The notes: generated from the letters alone by a model not told the origin. A stretch of DNA of 64,000 nucleotides from Planomicrobium sp. YIM 101495 (GCF_009707665.1 NZ_WLZW01000001.1:1302001-1366000); one strand, 5' to 3'; counted from the first letter of the stretch, positions 8,129 to 17,173 are shown. Program-made: numbers and translations.

Positions 8129-9436
8129 TTACCACAGTCTGACGATGCCGCTCCCCTTTTCAATTGCGATTTCTGTCCCGTACTTTTTGGACAGCTTTTG
8201 CAGGGTCTCCAGAGTCTTTTCATCTTTGCTCAGCTTCGGCCATCCGCGCTGATATCTCTTCTGCCCGAAGCCGAGTTCAATCGGATGCAGGGTGAGTTCC
8301 GTCAGTTTCCCGCCCTTCATCTTCCAGCGCGGAATGACGGATTCCCATACGAGTGGATTGACTCCGAGGCCGATTTTATTTCCTTTGCTTCGTGTGTCCA
8401 GTCCGTCCGCAACCGTATGATCTTCTGATAAACCGTATTTGTCGTAAAAATCAGCCGGCAAATATTCAATGGTATCGTTCTGGAAAATGAAATTTCCCAG
8501 GCTGTAAAAGATTGGCCGTTCTTTGTAAATCTCTAAGCCTCGCAGAATATGTGGCCCATGCCCCAAAATAGCATGGGCACCTTCATCGATGAAAATGCGG
8601 CTCACATTTTCAATCACTTTTGCGGCGGATTGCTTGTCTTCTCCCTCCATTTCATGGGAATGAAGACTCACCACTACATAATCCGCCTGTCTTTTTGCTT
8701 CATGGATGGATTGGACAATACGCTTCATATCAATCGGATGCGGTGACCGTTCCGCTTTCGAGACTGGGCCTTCAGTGAATTTGTACTCTCCGAATGACAC
8801 TTCATTCTCCGGATCTTCCGGTAAAAAACCTTCCAGAATATCCAAATTCCTTTTCGCATTGATTCCTGTCCGGTCAGCAACTTCTTTCAGTACCTTCAAA
8901 TGGTCCCCCGTCGTTTCGTAGGAAGTGATAAAGCGCAGTCCGTTGACTCCCGGCCTGCCTTCTATATCCCTCCGTTGCTCGCCTGCGAGCCACGTCTCAT
9001 GAAACGTCGTAGTAAGCCCGATCAAGGCGACACGGCCGGACGGTGTTTCCAGATAGGTTGGAGCACTCGCTTCGGCCATGTTCTCACCTGCCCCGGCGTG
9101 AACAAAGCCGGCCTTCTCCAAATGTTTCTTTGTTTCAGTCAACCCGGAATATAAATAATCAAGCGTGTGGTTGTTTGCCCAGGCGATGCTGTTGAACCCA
9201 TATTCCTTTAAATCATCCATGACCTCCGGCTTCGTACTCGCCCAAGTGCCCCCGCATACGGCTGAAGGCATCCTCTTTTCGCCTGGAATTGTCACTTCAA
9301 AATTTGTAAACCGGAACTCGCCCGTTTGAATCAGAGCGGCAAGTTCCTTGAATTCAGCCGACTCTGCAGTGGGCAGCCTTCTCGTAATAAAACTGTCTCC
9401 TGTCGCGACAAATGAAAGCTCTTTCTCCATCTTCAC
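8129..9436 (-). CDS. CapA family protein (calcineurin-like metallophosphatase fold)
   Basis: 435-residue protein of the PgsA/CapA family first known from poly-gamma-glutamate capsule synthesis. It shows the family markers: a GDSFITRR N-terminal metal-site strand (about 12), NFEVTI, WANNHTLDY (Asn-His pair), VVVSLHSHEME and the C-terminal HGPHILRG and YSLGNFIF motifs. No signal peptide or membrane anchor is visible, so unlike capsule CapA it is probably cytosolic. GTG at 9436 lies 7 bases from AAGGAG. It follows the nitroreductase by 11 bases and belongs to the TRAP operon. Its role there is unknown; hydrolysis of an amide or phosphate intermediate is a guess. Confidence 0.82.
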   Translation of the reverse strand: MKMEKELSFVATGDSFITRRLPTAESAEFKELAALIQTGEFRFTNFEVTIPGEKRMPSAVCGGTWASTKPEVMDDLKEYGFNSIAWANNHTLDYLYSGLTETKKHLEKAGFVHAGAGENMAEASAPTYLETPSGRVALIGLTTTFHETWLAGEQRRDIEGRPGVNGLRFITSYETTGDHLKVLKEVADRTGINAKRNLDILEGFLPEDPENEVSFGEYKFTEGPVSKAERSPHPIDMKRIVQSIHEAKRQADYVVVSLHSHEMEGEDKQSAAKVIENVSRIFIDEGAHAILGHGPHILRGLEIYKERPIFYSLGNFIFQNDTIEYLPADFYDKYGLSEDHTVADGLDTRSKGNKIGLGVNPLVWESVIPRWKMKGGKLTELTLHPIELGFGQKRYQRGWPKLSKDEKTLETLQKLSKKYGTEIAIEKGSGIVRLW

Positions 9437-9447
9437 GTGACAACTCC

Positions 9448-10191
9448 TTATTTTCCATCAAACCCCTGTTTGCGGATGTATTCTGTCAGGCTCTTTCTTC
9501 TTGGCTCGGAAATGTACGCCGCTATTTCCTTCGACCAACCGCTCGTCCGTTTACCGCCAGTCCGCCTCGTGTAATAATCCGTCATCGTTTTATCATATTG
9601 CTCCAAAGCGGCAGGAATGTTTTCCTCCCTGTAATGTTCATCATGAAAAACAGCTTCGACAGGCATACGCGGTTTTTGCCACGGGTCCTGATCCGGGTAG
9701 CCGAGGCACATCCCCATAACCGGGAACGTATATGGGGGCAGCTTCAGCAACTCTCCAACTTCCTCCGCCTGATTCCGGATGCCGCCGATCATGACTCCAC
9801 CAAGTTCATACGCCCGCGCTGCCAATAATAAATTCTGTGCCACTAAAGCGGCATCGACGGACCCGACAAGGATATTCTCCAGCTCTTCGACAGCCAGTTT
9901 CTGTCCGTGCATCTCTGCGGCTTTGTGCATTTTGTAGAAATCCGCGCAGACTACCAGAAATAGCGGGCATTCTTTTATATACCGCTGATTTCCGCATAGC
10001 CGGTGGAGTTCATTTTTCGTTTCCTGATTCTTAATGATGATGATGCTGTAGGACTGCATATTGTGGGAAGTCGGCGCCCATCTCGCTGCATGGAGGATCG
10101 TTTCCAGCATTTCTGGTTCGACCGGCCGGCTTAAGAACTTCCGGATGGACCGATGACTTTCAATCAGTTTGACTGCCTCAGGCTTCTCCAA
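9448..10191 (-). CDS. Nitroreductase family NAD(P)H:flavin oxidoreductase (NfsA/FRP type)
   Basis: 247-residue FMN flavoprotein. The N-terminal HRSIRKF motif, WAPTSHNMQ loop and VGSVDAALVAQNLLLAA helix are classic for the oxygen-insensitive nitroreductase fold; the C-terminal GKRTSGWS stretch fits the NfsA/FRP subgroup that binds NADPH. It lies 21 bases after the TRAP large permease gene. In the Rut uracil pathway a nitroreductase-family protein (RutE) reduces malonic semialdehyde, so a reductive side role in pyrimidine breakdown is possible, but the NfsA-like C-terminus fits a general flavin reductase better. Confidence 0.85.
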   Translation of the reverse strand: MEKPEAVKLIESHRSIRKFLSRPVEPEMLETILHAARWAPTSHNMQSYSIIIIKNQETKNELHRLCGNQRYIKECPLFLVVCADFYKMHKAAEMHGQKLAVEELENILVGSVDAALVAQNLLLAARAYELGGVMIGGIRNQAEEVGELLKLPPYTFPVMGMCLGYPDQDPWQKPRMPVEAVFHDEHYREENIPAALEQYDKTMTDYYTRRTGGKRTSGWSKEIAAYISEPRRKSLTEYIRKQGFDGK

Positions 10192-10212
10192 TCGGACACG
10201 CCCCTTCTGATG

Positions 10213-11487
10213 TTATTCGAGTATTTTCAGCAGGAATAATGAAACATCCGGAATGTACGTAATCACCATTAACCCGATGAGGTTGAACGCGAGAAACTTC
10301 ATCAACCCCGGCATCATCTCGCTTAAACTCATTTTGGTAATTGTTTGAGCAACAAATATATTGATGCCGAACGGCGGCGTATACATTCCGATCGCCAGGT
10401 TCGCAATCATGATGACTCCCAGGTGCACAGGATCGATTCCAAGTGCCATCGCAGCCGGGAAAATCAATGGCGCTGTGACGATAATTGCCGCGACACCTTC
10501 CATGAACATTCCCATGATTAACAGAATCAGGTTAAGGAGCAATAAGAAGATGATGACTGACGTAATATTCGTTGTAATCAGTTCTACAATTGTCTGCGGC
10601 AGCCGCTCACGTGTCAGAACCCAGCCCAGTACTTGTGCTGCAGCTACAAGCACGAGAACTTGTGCAGATGTAATGGCTGATTCTACACAGATCGTGAAAA
10701 ACTCCTTCATATTCATTTCTTTGTAAACAAAGTAACCGATGAGGAATGCGTATACAGCTGAAACCCCTGCCGCTTCTGTCGGGGAGAAAATACCGGAATA
10801 AATCCCGCCCAAGATAATGACTGGAACGAGCAGTGCCCACCACGCTCTTCCGAAAGTGGCCCCCAGCTCTTTCAGTGATGCCCGTTTGTCTCTCGGTACA
10901 TTGTTGCGCTTCGCATATATGTATATATAGAGAATGGAAGACAAGCCAAGAACAATCCCTGCCCCAATACCGGCAATGAACAGACTGCCTACCGAAACTC
11001 CTGTTACAGATCCGAAAATGATCAATGTGATACTGGGTGGGATAATCAGTGAAACCGCGCCGGAAGATGCCAGCAAGCCTGCTGAAAACGATTTACCATA
11101 GCCATTTTTGATCAAATCAGGATACATGATTTTCCCTATTGCAATAACGGTCGCGGGACTCGATCCCGATAAAGCTCCAAAAAACATACTTGCCACCTGG
11201 GTCGTCAAAGCGATGCCCCCTGCAAAATGTCCGACAAGTGCCCGGGAAAAGCGGAGAATCCGGACAGACAATCCGCCTCCGTCCATCAGATTGGCAGCGA
11301 GGATGAAAAACGGCAATGCCATCAATGCGAATTGATCCAGGCCGCCGAACAACCGCTGGATCAACACCATCGGTTCTGTATTACTTAAAAACATGACCGA
11401 AATGAATGAAGCCAGTCCGAGTGAAATAAAAATCGGAACACTCGTAAACAAAAACAATAGCAACAAAATGCCCAAAGTTATTAACAT
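10213..11487 (-). CDS. dctM: TRAP transporter large permease (DctM family)
   Basis: 424-residue integral membrane protein with about twelve hydrophobic segments, the channel subunit of a tripartite ATP-independent periplasmic-type transporter. Typical stretches are ALPFFILAANLMDGGGLS, FGALSGSSPATVIAIG and IIPPSITLIIFG. These systems drive uptake of organic acids with sodium. ATG at 11487 is preceded by AAAAGGAG. It follows dctQ by 15 bases. The operon context (orotate-type enzymes) suggests an aromatic or carboxylated heterocycle such as orotate, but the permease itself does not reveal the substrate. Confidence 0.92.
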   Translation of the reverse strand: MLITLGILLLLFLFTSVPIFISLGLASFISVMFLSNTEPMVLIQRLFGGLDQFALMALPFFILAANLMDGGGLSVRILRFSRALVGHFAGGIALTTQVASMFFGALSGSSPATVIAIGKIMYPDLIKNGYGKSFSAGLLASSGAVSLIIPPSITLIIFGSVTGVSVGSLFIAGIGAGIVLGLSSILYIYIYAKRNNVPRDKRASLKELGATFGRAWWALLVPVIILGGIYSGIFSPTEAAGVSAVYAFLIGYFVYKEMNMKEFFTICVESAITSAQVLVLVAAAQVLGWVLTRERLPQTIVELITTNITSVIIFLLLLNLILLIMGMFMEGVAAIIVTAPLIFPAAMALGIDPVHLGVIMIANLAIGMYTPPFGINIFVAQTITKMSLSEMMPGLMKFLAFNLIGLMVITYIPDVSLFLLKILE

Positions 11488-11502
11488 AGTAAGTTCTCCT
11501 TT

Positions 11503-11976
11503 TTATTCTTCGCTGAGTTCCACTCCGCGCAGCATCAAATACGTTCTATGGACAATATGGAAAATGGAAAGCACAGCTCCCAACGGAATTGCCAGATAGA
11601 TCCAGAATGTTTTTATTTCGAGCGATGGAGTGATCTGGCCTGTATTCATACTGAACAAGACGAGGTCTATCCCGTATTTGACCAGCAGCGCCATGAAGAG
11701 GATGGACACCACATTAATGATTGTCTGCAGGATCACTTTCCCTTTTCCGGAAAAATAATTGATCAGCAAATCGACACCTACGTGGATTCCCCGCCTGAAA
11801 CAAATAGCGGACCCGATAAAGGCGATCCAAATCATCGCGTAGCGGATGAACTCTTCAGCCCATGACGTGTTGGCAGAGAAAAAATAACGCAAAATAATAT
11901 TGATAAAAAGAACAAGGGTCGCAGCTAGAATAGCTGAACCGACAAAGATGTCCTCGGTTTTCTTCAATATATTCAT
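11503..11976 (-). CDS. dctQ: TRAP transporter small permease (DctQ family)
   Basis: 157-residue four-helix membrane subunit. The N-terminal helix, the SWAEEFIRYAMIWIAFIGSA motif and the following basic RRGIHVGVD are the DctQ signature. It bridges the binding protein and DctM. It is separated from dctP by 153 bases containing a strong stem-loop (12061-12112), which probably lowers permease expression relative to the binding protein. Confidence 0.9.
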   Translation of the reverse strand: MNILKKTEDIFVGSAILAATLVLFINIILRYFFSANTSWAEEFIRYAMIWIAFIGSAICFRRGIHVGVDLLINYFSGKGKVILQTIINVVSILFMALLVKYGIDLVLFSMNTGQITPSLEIKTFWIYLAIPLGAVLSIFHIVHRTYLMLRGVELSEE

Positions 11977-12060
11977 GACTTCACCTTTTCCATAAAATTA
12001 ATAAATGCTGCAGCCTTTCAAGAAAACCGCTGCCGGGCAATCACCCTTCGTAAAAAAAGG

Positions 12061-12112
12061 AAAAAGCAAGAGATTGATCAACGTAAATACGTATTCAAGT
12101 CTCCTGCTTTTT
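12061..12112 (-). terminator. Stem-loop between dctP and dctQ (attenuator or mRNA stabiliser)
   Basis: aaaaagca (12061-12068) pairs with tgcttttt (12105-12112), extended by gagat/tctc-type pairs around a loop. On the minus strand the T-run follows the stem, so it can act as a partial terminator inside the TRAP operon, favouring the binding-protein gene. Confidence 0.6.
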
Positions 12113-12129
12113 CAGTTGAGTTCGGTCAA

Positions 12130-13173
12130 TCAGTTTCCAATTTCATCTTTCACTTTTTGCAGAAGCTCCAATTGTTCCGGTTTGTTGTAAACTTCTTCAT
12201 GGAACGGCTCGGAAACTTCTCTGAATGCTTGGATCTCTTCTTCCGTGAGCTCGTAGAAATTCACGCCGGAGTCGATGATCTGCTGCTTATAATCTTCTTC
12301 CGTTTCACTCAGATTATCCCGCGCAGCCTGTTTGCCTTCTTCTTCAGCTTCCTTAAGGAGCTCTTTCACTTCATCCGACAGGCCATCGTACCAGCCCTGG
12401 TTCGCCATCAGGAGGTATGTCATTGTTCCGTGATAGCTTTGGATGACATGGCCCTGGACTTCATGGTAATTGTTCAGGAAAATTGTCTGAAGCGGGTTTT
12501 CCTGACCGTCGACAATCCCTTGCTGCAAGGAATTATAAACTTCCGCATACGGGACAGGGATGGCATTTCCTCCCCATAATTTATATTGATCAATGAGCAG
12601 CGGAGATTCCATTACGCGCATTGTCAGTCCTTTCATATCATCAGGACCGTGAACTTCCGTATTCTTTGTAGTGAACAGCTTATAACCGCCAGGCCAGAAT
12701 CCAAGCCCTTCGAAACCGCCGGAGTTCAGCTTGTCTAGAATCTCTTCCCCGACTTCACTGTCGAGCACGCGGTACTTCTCTTCCGATTCAGCCGGCCATA
12801 AATAAGGAAGGTCCACCAGCTTGACATCATCCACGAACGGCGTGACTACAGCAGAAGGCTGCATCGTGATGTCAATTTCCCCGATCTGAGTCGATTCGAC
12901 CTGTTCTCTCAAGCTCCCGAGCTGTGAAGCCGGATATACTTCCACAGTAATGTTTCCACCGGATTCTTCTTCAACGATTTCCTTGAACTTTTCTGCTCCC
13001 ACATGTTCCGGGCTTTCCAGCGGCTGGTTATGACTGAACGTGATGGTCATTTCAGGATATTCGCCGTCTTCTCCCTGACTTCCCGCACTGCTGTCAGAGT
13101 CTCCACAGCCTGCCAGAATCAAGGCTCCAATCCCCAAAACAGCAGCAAATGATTTCACCCTTTTGAACTCCAT
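12130..13173 (-). CDS. dctP: TRAP transporter substrate-binding lipoprotein (DctP family)
   Basis: 347-residue extracytoplasmic solute receptor. A lipoprotein signal (GIGALILAGC, Cys about 23) is followed by an acidic linker and the DctP fold: FSHNQPLESPEHVGAEKF, VYPASQLGSLREQVES, the GLTMRVMESPL stretch whose Arg normally pairs with the substrate carboxylate, and GIVDGQENPL. ATG at 13173 follows AAAGAGAGGGG. Being first in the operon with a stem-loop after it suggests high expression. A carboxylate-bearing ligand is expected, which is compatible with orotate. Confidence 0.92.
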   Translation of the reverse strand: MEFKRVKSFAAVLGIGALILAGCGDSDSSAGSQGEDGEYPEMTITFSHNQPLESPEHVGAEKFKEIVEEESGGNITVEVYPASQLGSLREQVESTQIGEIDITMQPSAVVTPFVDDVKLVDLPYLWPAESEEKYRVLDSEVGEEILDKLNSGGFEGLGFWPGGYKLFTTKNTEVHGPDDMKGLTMRVMESPLLIDQYKLWGGNAIPVPYAEVYNSLQQGIVDGQENPLQTIFLNNYHEVQGHVIQSYHGTMTYLLMANQGWYDGLSDEVKELLKEAEEEGKQAARDNLSETEEDYKQQIIDSGVNFYELTEEEIQAFREVSEPFHEEVYNKPEQLELLQKVKDEIGN

Positions 13174-13303
13174 AAAAAAACCCCTCTCTTTTTTAAAATC
13201 TCAGAAACGTCCATACCAACAAGTCCAAATATTTTCACTTGAGAGAATTGTTGTACATTAATTTTACTCTTATTTTCAGAATACTTAAATGTGCGCTGAG
13301 CAC

Positions 13304-13347
13304 AAAAAAAGAGGCAACTAATTGTCTGTTGAGACAAAAAGTCGCCG
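13304..13347 (-). terminator. Terminator of the PucR-type regulator gene
   Basis: Inner stem ttgtct/agacaa with loop gttg (13322-13337), extended by gaggcaac against gtcgcc, and a T-run on the minus strand at 13304-13310. It separates the regulator from dctP, which therefore needs its own promoter in 13174-13303. Confidence 0.65.
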
Positions 13348-13363
13348 CTGCAGAATCCATTCG

Positions 13364-14956
13364 CTATTGTTTTTCCTCTGATAACAGTTCATATATTTTC
13401 AGGCCGAGGAACAGATTCATCTTCCCCTCGGAAGTCTTCAAGTCACACTGCGTAATATCCTCGATCTTTTTAACCCGGTATTTCAGCGTGTTAATATGTA
13501 TGAACAATGCTTCCGCTGTCGTTTTCAGCACTTCATCATAAAAGAAAAGCGCCTTTAACGTTTTAATCAATTCATGATTCGTATCCTGCTGAATGAGCTT
13601 TCCGACAGTTTCCTGATAAAAGTCCAGCAGCTCTTCGTTATCCTTCAATTGATCGAGCAGGCGGTAAGCCCCAAGTTCATCATAATAGTAAATGCTGGCG
13701 GAGTTGTTGATCGTCCGATTCAGCCGGATCGCTTTTTCTGCCTGCATGAAACTGTTCTGGATGCCTTCGGGGCCTTTCTCTTTTCTGCCTGCCCCGATAA
13801 ATAACGGAACTTTTGATGTGAGCTGTTCAGAAACCATCTGAAGAATTGCCTGGTAATCCCTGGCCTGCAGATCCATCCGTACTTTCAAAATAAAACACAT
13901 GCGGCCTTTGAGCTGGCAGATCAAGGATTCAGGATGCATCTTCAGAAAAGCATCCTCAATCTGGTATTCCTTGAGCTGAAATCCACTTTCCTCAAAAGAA
14001 TGCTCCTCCTGAGAACTTACAACAATGCAGACATACTCGTCTTCGCGCGTGATTCTGTGCTTGTCTCCCCATTCGATGATATTCTTTTCCTTGATATTTT
14101 CACTGAACAGCAATTCCTGGATGAAGTCTTTTTTGTACTGCTGCTCAATATCATACTTCACCCTTATCTTAAGGAATTCCAATGCCAGCAGGCTGGAAGC
14201 TTTTTCGAGAATAGCCAGATCGATGGGCAGATTTTCATTATTCACTTCCCAGCAAGTGATGTTTCCATAATATTCGCCTTCATTGATAATCGGAGCTGCG
14301 ATACTGGACACCGTTTCTCCATTAAACTCTCTGTGAAAATACAAGGGGCGCTGAATGACGGACAGCTCATAAATTTGTTCTTTTGTTAAGGGAGCAAATT
14401 GATGGCTGAATTCCGGTACATCGATGAACGGGAACTCCGCTTCAAGTGTAATTAGATTTTTCGTCAAATACCCGACATTCTCGACGAATTCCTTTAACCC
14501 TTTCGTATTTCTGGAAATCTCATGCAAAATCCTGCTCGCCTGCTCCAGATCTTCCTGCAGAACCACTTTCTCATTAAAGATATAGTGCATGACAGGAGAC
14601 AGGATATCCAGATACTTGATATGATCCGGAATTTCAATGATCGGAAAACCGAGCTTATCACCGCTTCTGATAATTTCTTCCGGTATTTCATCGACGAACT
14701 GAGACGGCTTGATTGCCAGCGCAGTGGCACCGGCAATGTGGAGATTCTGCACAAGCATGTTCTGGGCATGTGTATCATCCTTGATTGCAAACAGGGAAGT
14801 CAATATGAGCTCTTTGCCCTTCAGCCATTGGACGATTTCAGGCACTTCCATAATGGTTACGCTGTCAATTACTCTCGAAAGACCTTCATGCCCTGCAATC
14901 ACTTTGCAATCGCCGAACTTCCCTATCTTCATCGCATTTCTTAACGTAATGCTCAT
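13364..14956 (-). CDS. PucR family transcriptional regulator
   Basis: 530-residue regulator. The first 120 residues are the PucR N-terminal domain (LRNAMKIGKFGDCKVIAGHEG, then VPEIVQWLKGKELILTS); a GAF-like middle section follows; the end carries the PucR helix-turn-helix (FFYDEVLKTTAEALFIHINTLKYRVKKIE). PucR activates purine/allantoin breakdown in B. subtilis, and family members govern many ureide and GABA loci. It sits directly upstream of the TRAP/pyrimidine genes on the same strand, so I infer that it controls them and senses the transported ureide or pyrimidine. ATG at 14956 follows GAAGGAG. Confidence 0.88.
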   Translation of the reverse strand: MSITLRNAMKIGKFGDCKVIAGHEGLSRVIDSVTIMEVPEIVQWLKGKELILTSLFAIKDDTHAQNMLVQNLHIAGATALAIKPSQFVDEIPEEIIRSGDKLGFPIIEIPDHIKYLDILSPVMHYIFNEKVVLQEDLEQASRILHEISRNTKGLKEFVENVGYLTKNLITLEAEFPFIDVPEFSHQFAPLTKEQIYELSVIQRPLYFHREFNGETVSSIAAPIINEGEYYGNITCWEVNNENLPIDLAILEKASSLLALEFLKIRVKYDIEQQYKKDFIQELLFSENIKEKNIIEWGDKHRITREDEYVCIVVSSQEEHSFEESGFQLKEYQIEDAFLKMHPESLICQLKGRMCFILKVRMDLQARDYQAILQMVSEQLTSKVPLFIGAGRKEKGPEGIQNSFMQAEKAIRLNRTINNSASIYYYDELGAYRLLDQLKDNEELLDFYQETVGKLIQQDTNHELIKTLKALFFYDEVLKTTAEALFIHINTLKYRVKKIEDITQCDLKTSEGKMNLFLGLKIYELLSEEKQ

Positions 14957-15020
14957 GGTGACTGCTCCTTCGAACGCATATAATGTGAGTGCTTTCCACT
15001 GCTTCGTATGATTACTTGAA

Positions 15021-15200
15021 TTAAGTCAGCTGGAATTCCTTCTTCAATCCCTCATAATCCAGATCCAGCACTTCGCAGCAGGCTTTCACTTCCGCGAAGA
15101 AGTCGAAGTCTTTTTCGACAGGCCGGTCACGATATTCCGAATAAAAGAGGATCAATTCATGCAGCTTCGTGAAAGCTTCAATTTTCGGATCCTTTTCCAT
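15021..15200 (-). CDS. Small acidic hypothetical protein
   Basis: 59 residues from ATG at 15200 (AGGAG seven bases upstream), beginning MEKDPKIEAFTKLHELILFY. Highly charged, probably all helical, no membrane segment or known motif that I recognise. A TATAAT hexamer lies about 55 bases upstream of the start. It is 64 bases before the PucR-type gene and may be cotranscribed with it. Confidence 0.6.
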   Translation of the reverse strand: MEKDPKIEAFTKLHELILFYSEYRDRPVEKDFDFFAEVKACCEVLDLDYEGLKKEFQLT

Positions 15201-15330
15201 CAACTTTCTCCTCACTTCCAGTCCTTTTTCTAAATCAAACCGATTAAAAGATTTGGACTTTTCTTTTTATTATACACTATTTTTGTCGGCTGGTGACAGC
15301 TGCTTTGGGCGACACTCATGTCCGCAATTA

Positions 15331-15361
15331 AAAAAACCGCAAATATAAATATTTGCGGGTT
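15331..15361 (-). terminator. Terminator after the FAD-dehydrogenase remnant
   Basis: ccgcaaata and tatttgcgg flank a short AT loop, with a T-run on the minus strand (15331-15336). It would have ended the FAD-protein gene transcribed from the right. Confidence 0.78.
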
Positions 15362-15389
15362 CTATATCGTCATCTCTTCCAAACATTCC

Positions 15390-16349
15390 TTAACCGGGAA
15401 TATATGAAGCTTTTTTCACTGCATGATTACCTGCCAAATAACCGAAAGCAACAGCTGGACCTAAAGTACTTCCTGCTCCTGGGTATCCAGGACCCATAAT
15501 ACTTGCTGCCACGTTACCTACTGCATAAAGGCTGGGGATTGGTTCTTCATTAACGTCAAGTACTTGTCCATGTTCATTTATTACGGCGTCTCCTTTTGTT
15601 CCAATGGCCCCCGGATAAACGCGGAGTGCGTAATAAGGACCTTTTCCTATGGGACCAACACTTGGATTGATCGGATGCTCTGGATCCCCGTAATACCAAT
15701 TGTATTCACTTTCTCCTCGATGAAACTCAGGATCCTTCCCATTTAAGGCATGATTATTATATGACTCGACTGTATTTTTCAAATTCTCCGGATTTACTTC
15801 AATTTTATTTGCAAGTTCTGTGATGGTATCAGCTTTAACAAGCCAATCCGGATTTTCTTCACCTGGCAAACTCGTGACCACCGTATATTTAGATGTAAAT
15901 TCGTCGTCAATGATAATCCAGGCAGGAAGATTGATATAGCCATACTCTACTGCATCAAAATAATGAAAAGCCTTAGATGTGTCGTTATAATTAGCTGCTT
16001 CATTGACGAAGCGTTTACCGTGCTTATTAACCATAATACTTCCCGGCAATGAACGCTCGCCCCGGGTCATGCGATATAATTGCGTACCTTCAAATTCTTC
16101 GCCTTCGATTTTAACTGTAGGTACCCAAAAAGCTTCATTCAAATTCGCTAAATCTGCACCGACTTTCATCACCATTTTAAGCCCATCACCAGTACTCAAA
16201 GGTAAACTGGCTGGTGCCGTCAAAGGCCCTCTTAGAAAGCGTTGCCTGTATTTCTCATTCCATTCGAATCCACCAGTTGCTAAAATGACATTTTGGTGCG
16301 CGCCGATATTTATGCTCTGTCTTAATTGTGAAAAATTGCTCTCTCTAGT
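15390..16349 (-). pseudogene. 5'-truncated FAD-dependent dehydrogenase (flavocytochrome c / 3-ketosteroid-dehydrogenase-like)
   Basis: The open frame runs from 16349 to 15390 and begins in the middle of a protein: RSNFSQLRQ... then NVILATGGFEWN, a motif that lies well inside FAD-binding dehydrogenases of the fumarate reductase/KstD superfamily. The C-terminal signature SLYAVGNVAASIMGPGYPGAG followed by GPAVAFGYLAG is intact. The N-terminal half with the Rossmann GxGxxG is missing, and an in-frame stop (16350-16352) marks the break. The DNA is AT-richer than its neighbours. Homology to the MMPL gene starts only 12 bases beyond the break, so a rearrangement removed the 5' end. A start at 16223 would still leave a useless half enzyme. 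Confidence 0.85.
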
Positions 16350-16361
16350 TTAGCGTTTACA

Positions 16362-16764
16362 GACGGGAATCCTATACGGCCTCACGATGGACTACCAAGT
16401 GTTCCTCGTGTCGTCTATGCGCGAAGAATACATCCACGGCAAACGCGGCGACCGTGCCGTCATCAACGGTTATTCGACCGCTTCCAAAGTGGTCGTCGCT
16501 GCAGCGCTGATCATGGTCTCCGTGTTCTCAAGCTTCATCTTCACGGATGATATCATGATCAAGCAGATCGGCTTCGCCCTCGCATTCGGGATTCTGGTCG
16601 ATGCCTTCCTGATCCGGATGATTTTCGTGCCGGCCGTCATGTCGATGTTCGGCGATAAAATCTGGTGGTTGCCGAAATGGCTCGACCGCCTGTTGCCGAA
16701 TCTCGATATCGAGGGGGAGAAACTGCTGCAGGAATTGGAGAAAGGCGAAAAACAGAACAACTAA
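16362..16764 (+). pseudogene. 3' fragment of an MMPL transporter gene
   Basis: Duplicate of the last quarter of the MMPL gene at 749. From ATG 16387 it encodes 125 residues, 123 identical to residues 639-763 of that protein, ending in the same KQNN. No promoter or ribosome site precedes it and the fragment covers only the final helix cluster, so it should be non-functional. Its 5' end coincides with the break that truncated the FAD gene on the opposite strand. Confidence 0.9.
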
Positions 16765-16875
16765 AAAAAGAGAGGATGGGTATGTCCTTCTCTTAATTGC
16801 CGCCGGTGGTTCCGGCGGTTTTTTGTTTTTTGCGTTTTCCCCTTTAAACCACATGCAAGGGTCTCGTTTTTTTCG

Positions 16876-17034
16876 CGTCCCTGTGTACCGCACAATTCAT
16901 GACAATTCCGCCGGTCGCATAAACATGAAAACGCCAAGCTCGGGAATAGTGTCCTCCCAAGATCGGCGCTTTTCATGGTATGCAATTGTAGTGTATTTTC
17001 TGAATTCTGTAGAATTGTTTCTTACACAGGGACG
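16876..17034. repeat. MITE-like inverted-repeat element, copy B (159 bp)
   Basis: Same length and nearly the same sequence as copy A (3151-3309), carried along inside the 680-bp duplication; it is therefore not an independent insertion. Confidence 0.85.
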
Positions 17035-17116
17035 CTATTTTTTTATTGTCTACGTAGCACCGTGGGGATCGATCCGGCCGGTTTCTTTGGAGATGCGGGA
17101 GCCGTAATACAAACGC

Positions 17117-17155
17117 AAAAACCCCGCTGCAGCGAATGTGCTGGAGCGGGGTTTT
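17117..17155 (-). terminator. Terminator of the 2-oxoacid dehydrogenase/TRAP operon
   Basis: aaaaccccgct and agcggggtttt form an 11-bp perfect stem; A-run and T-run on both sides make it bidirectional. It lies 19 bases after the dctM stop. Confidence 0.88.
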
Positions 17156-17173
17156 GTATTTCCTTCCAATAGA

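Larger units (their letters stand above)
16362..17042. repeat. 680-bp direct repeat, copy 2
   Basis: Matches 2638-3317: MMPL 3' end, the ccgccgg/ccggcgg terminator (16801-16819) and inverted-repeat element copy B. Similarity stops in a T-run at about 17042, the same place as copy 1. The two copies frame a 13-kb segment with the PucR-TRAP-pyrimidine genes. Confidence 0.92.

Noticed and set aside
16387..16764. Possible 125-residue stand-alone membrane protein
   Set aside because: It is the copied tail of the MMPL gene with no promoter or ribosome site; called a pseudogene fragment.
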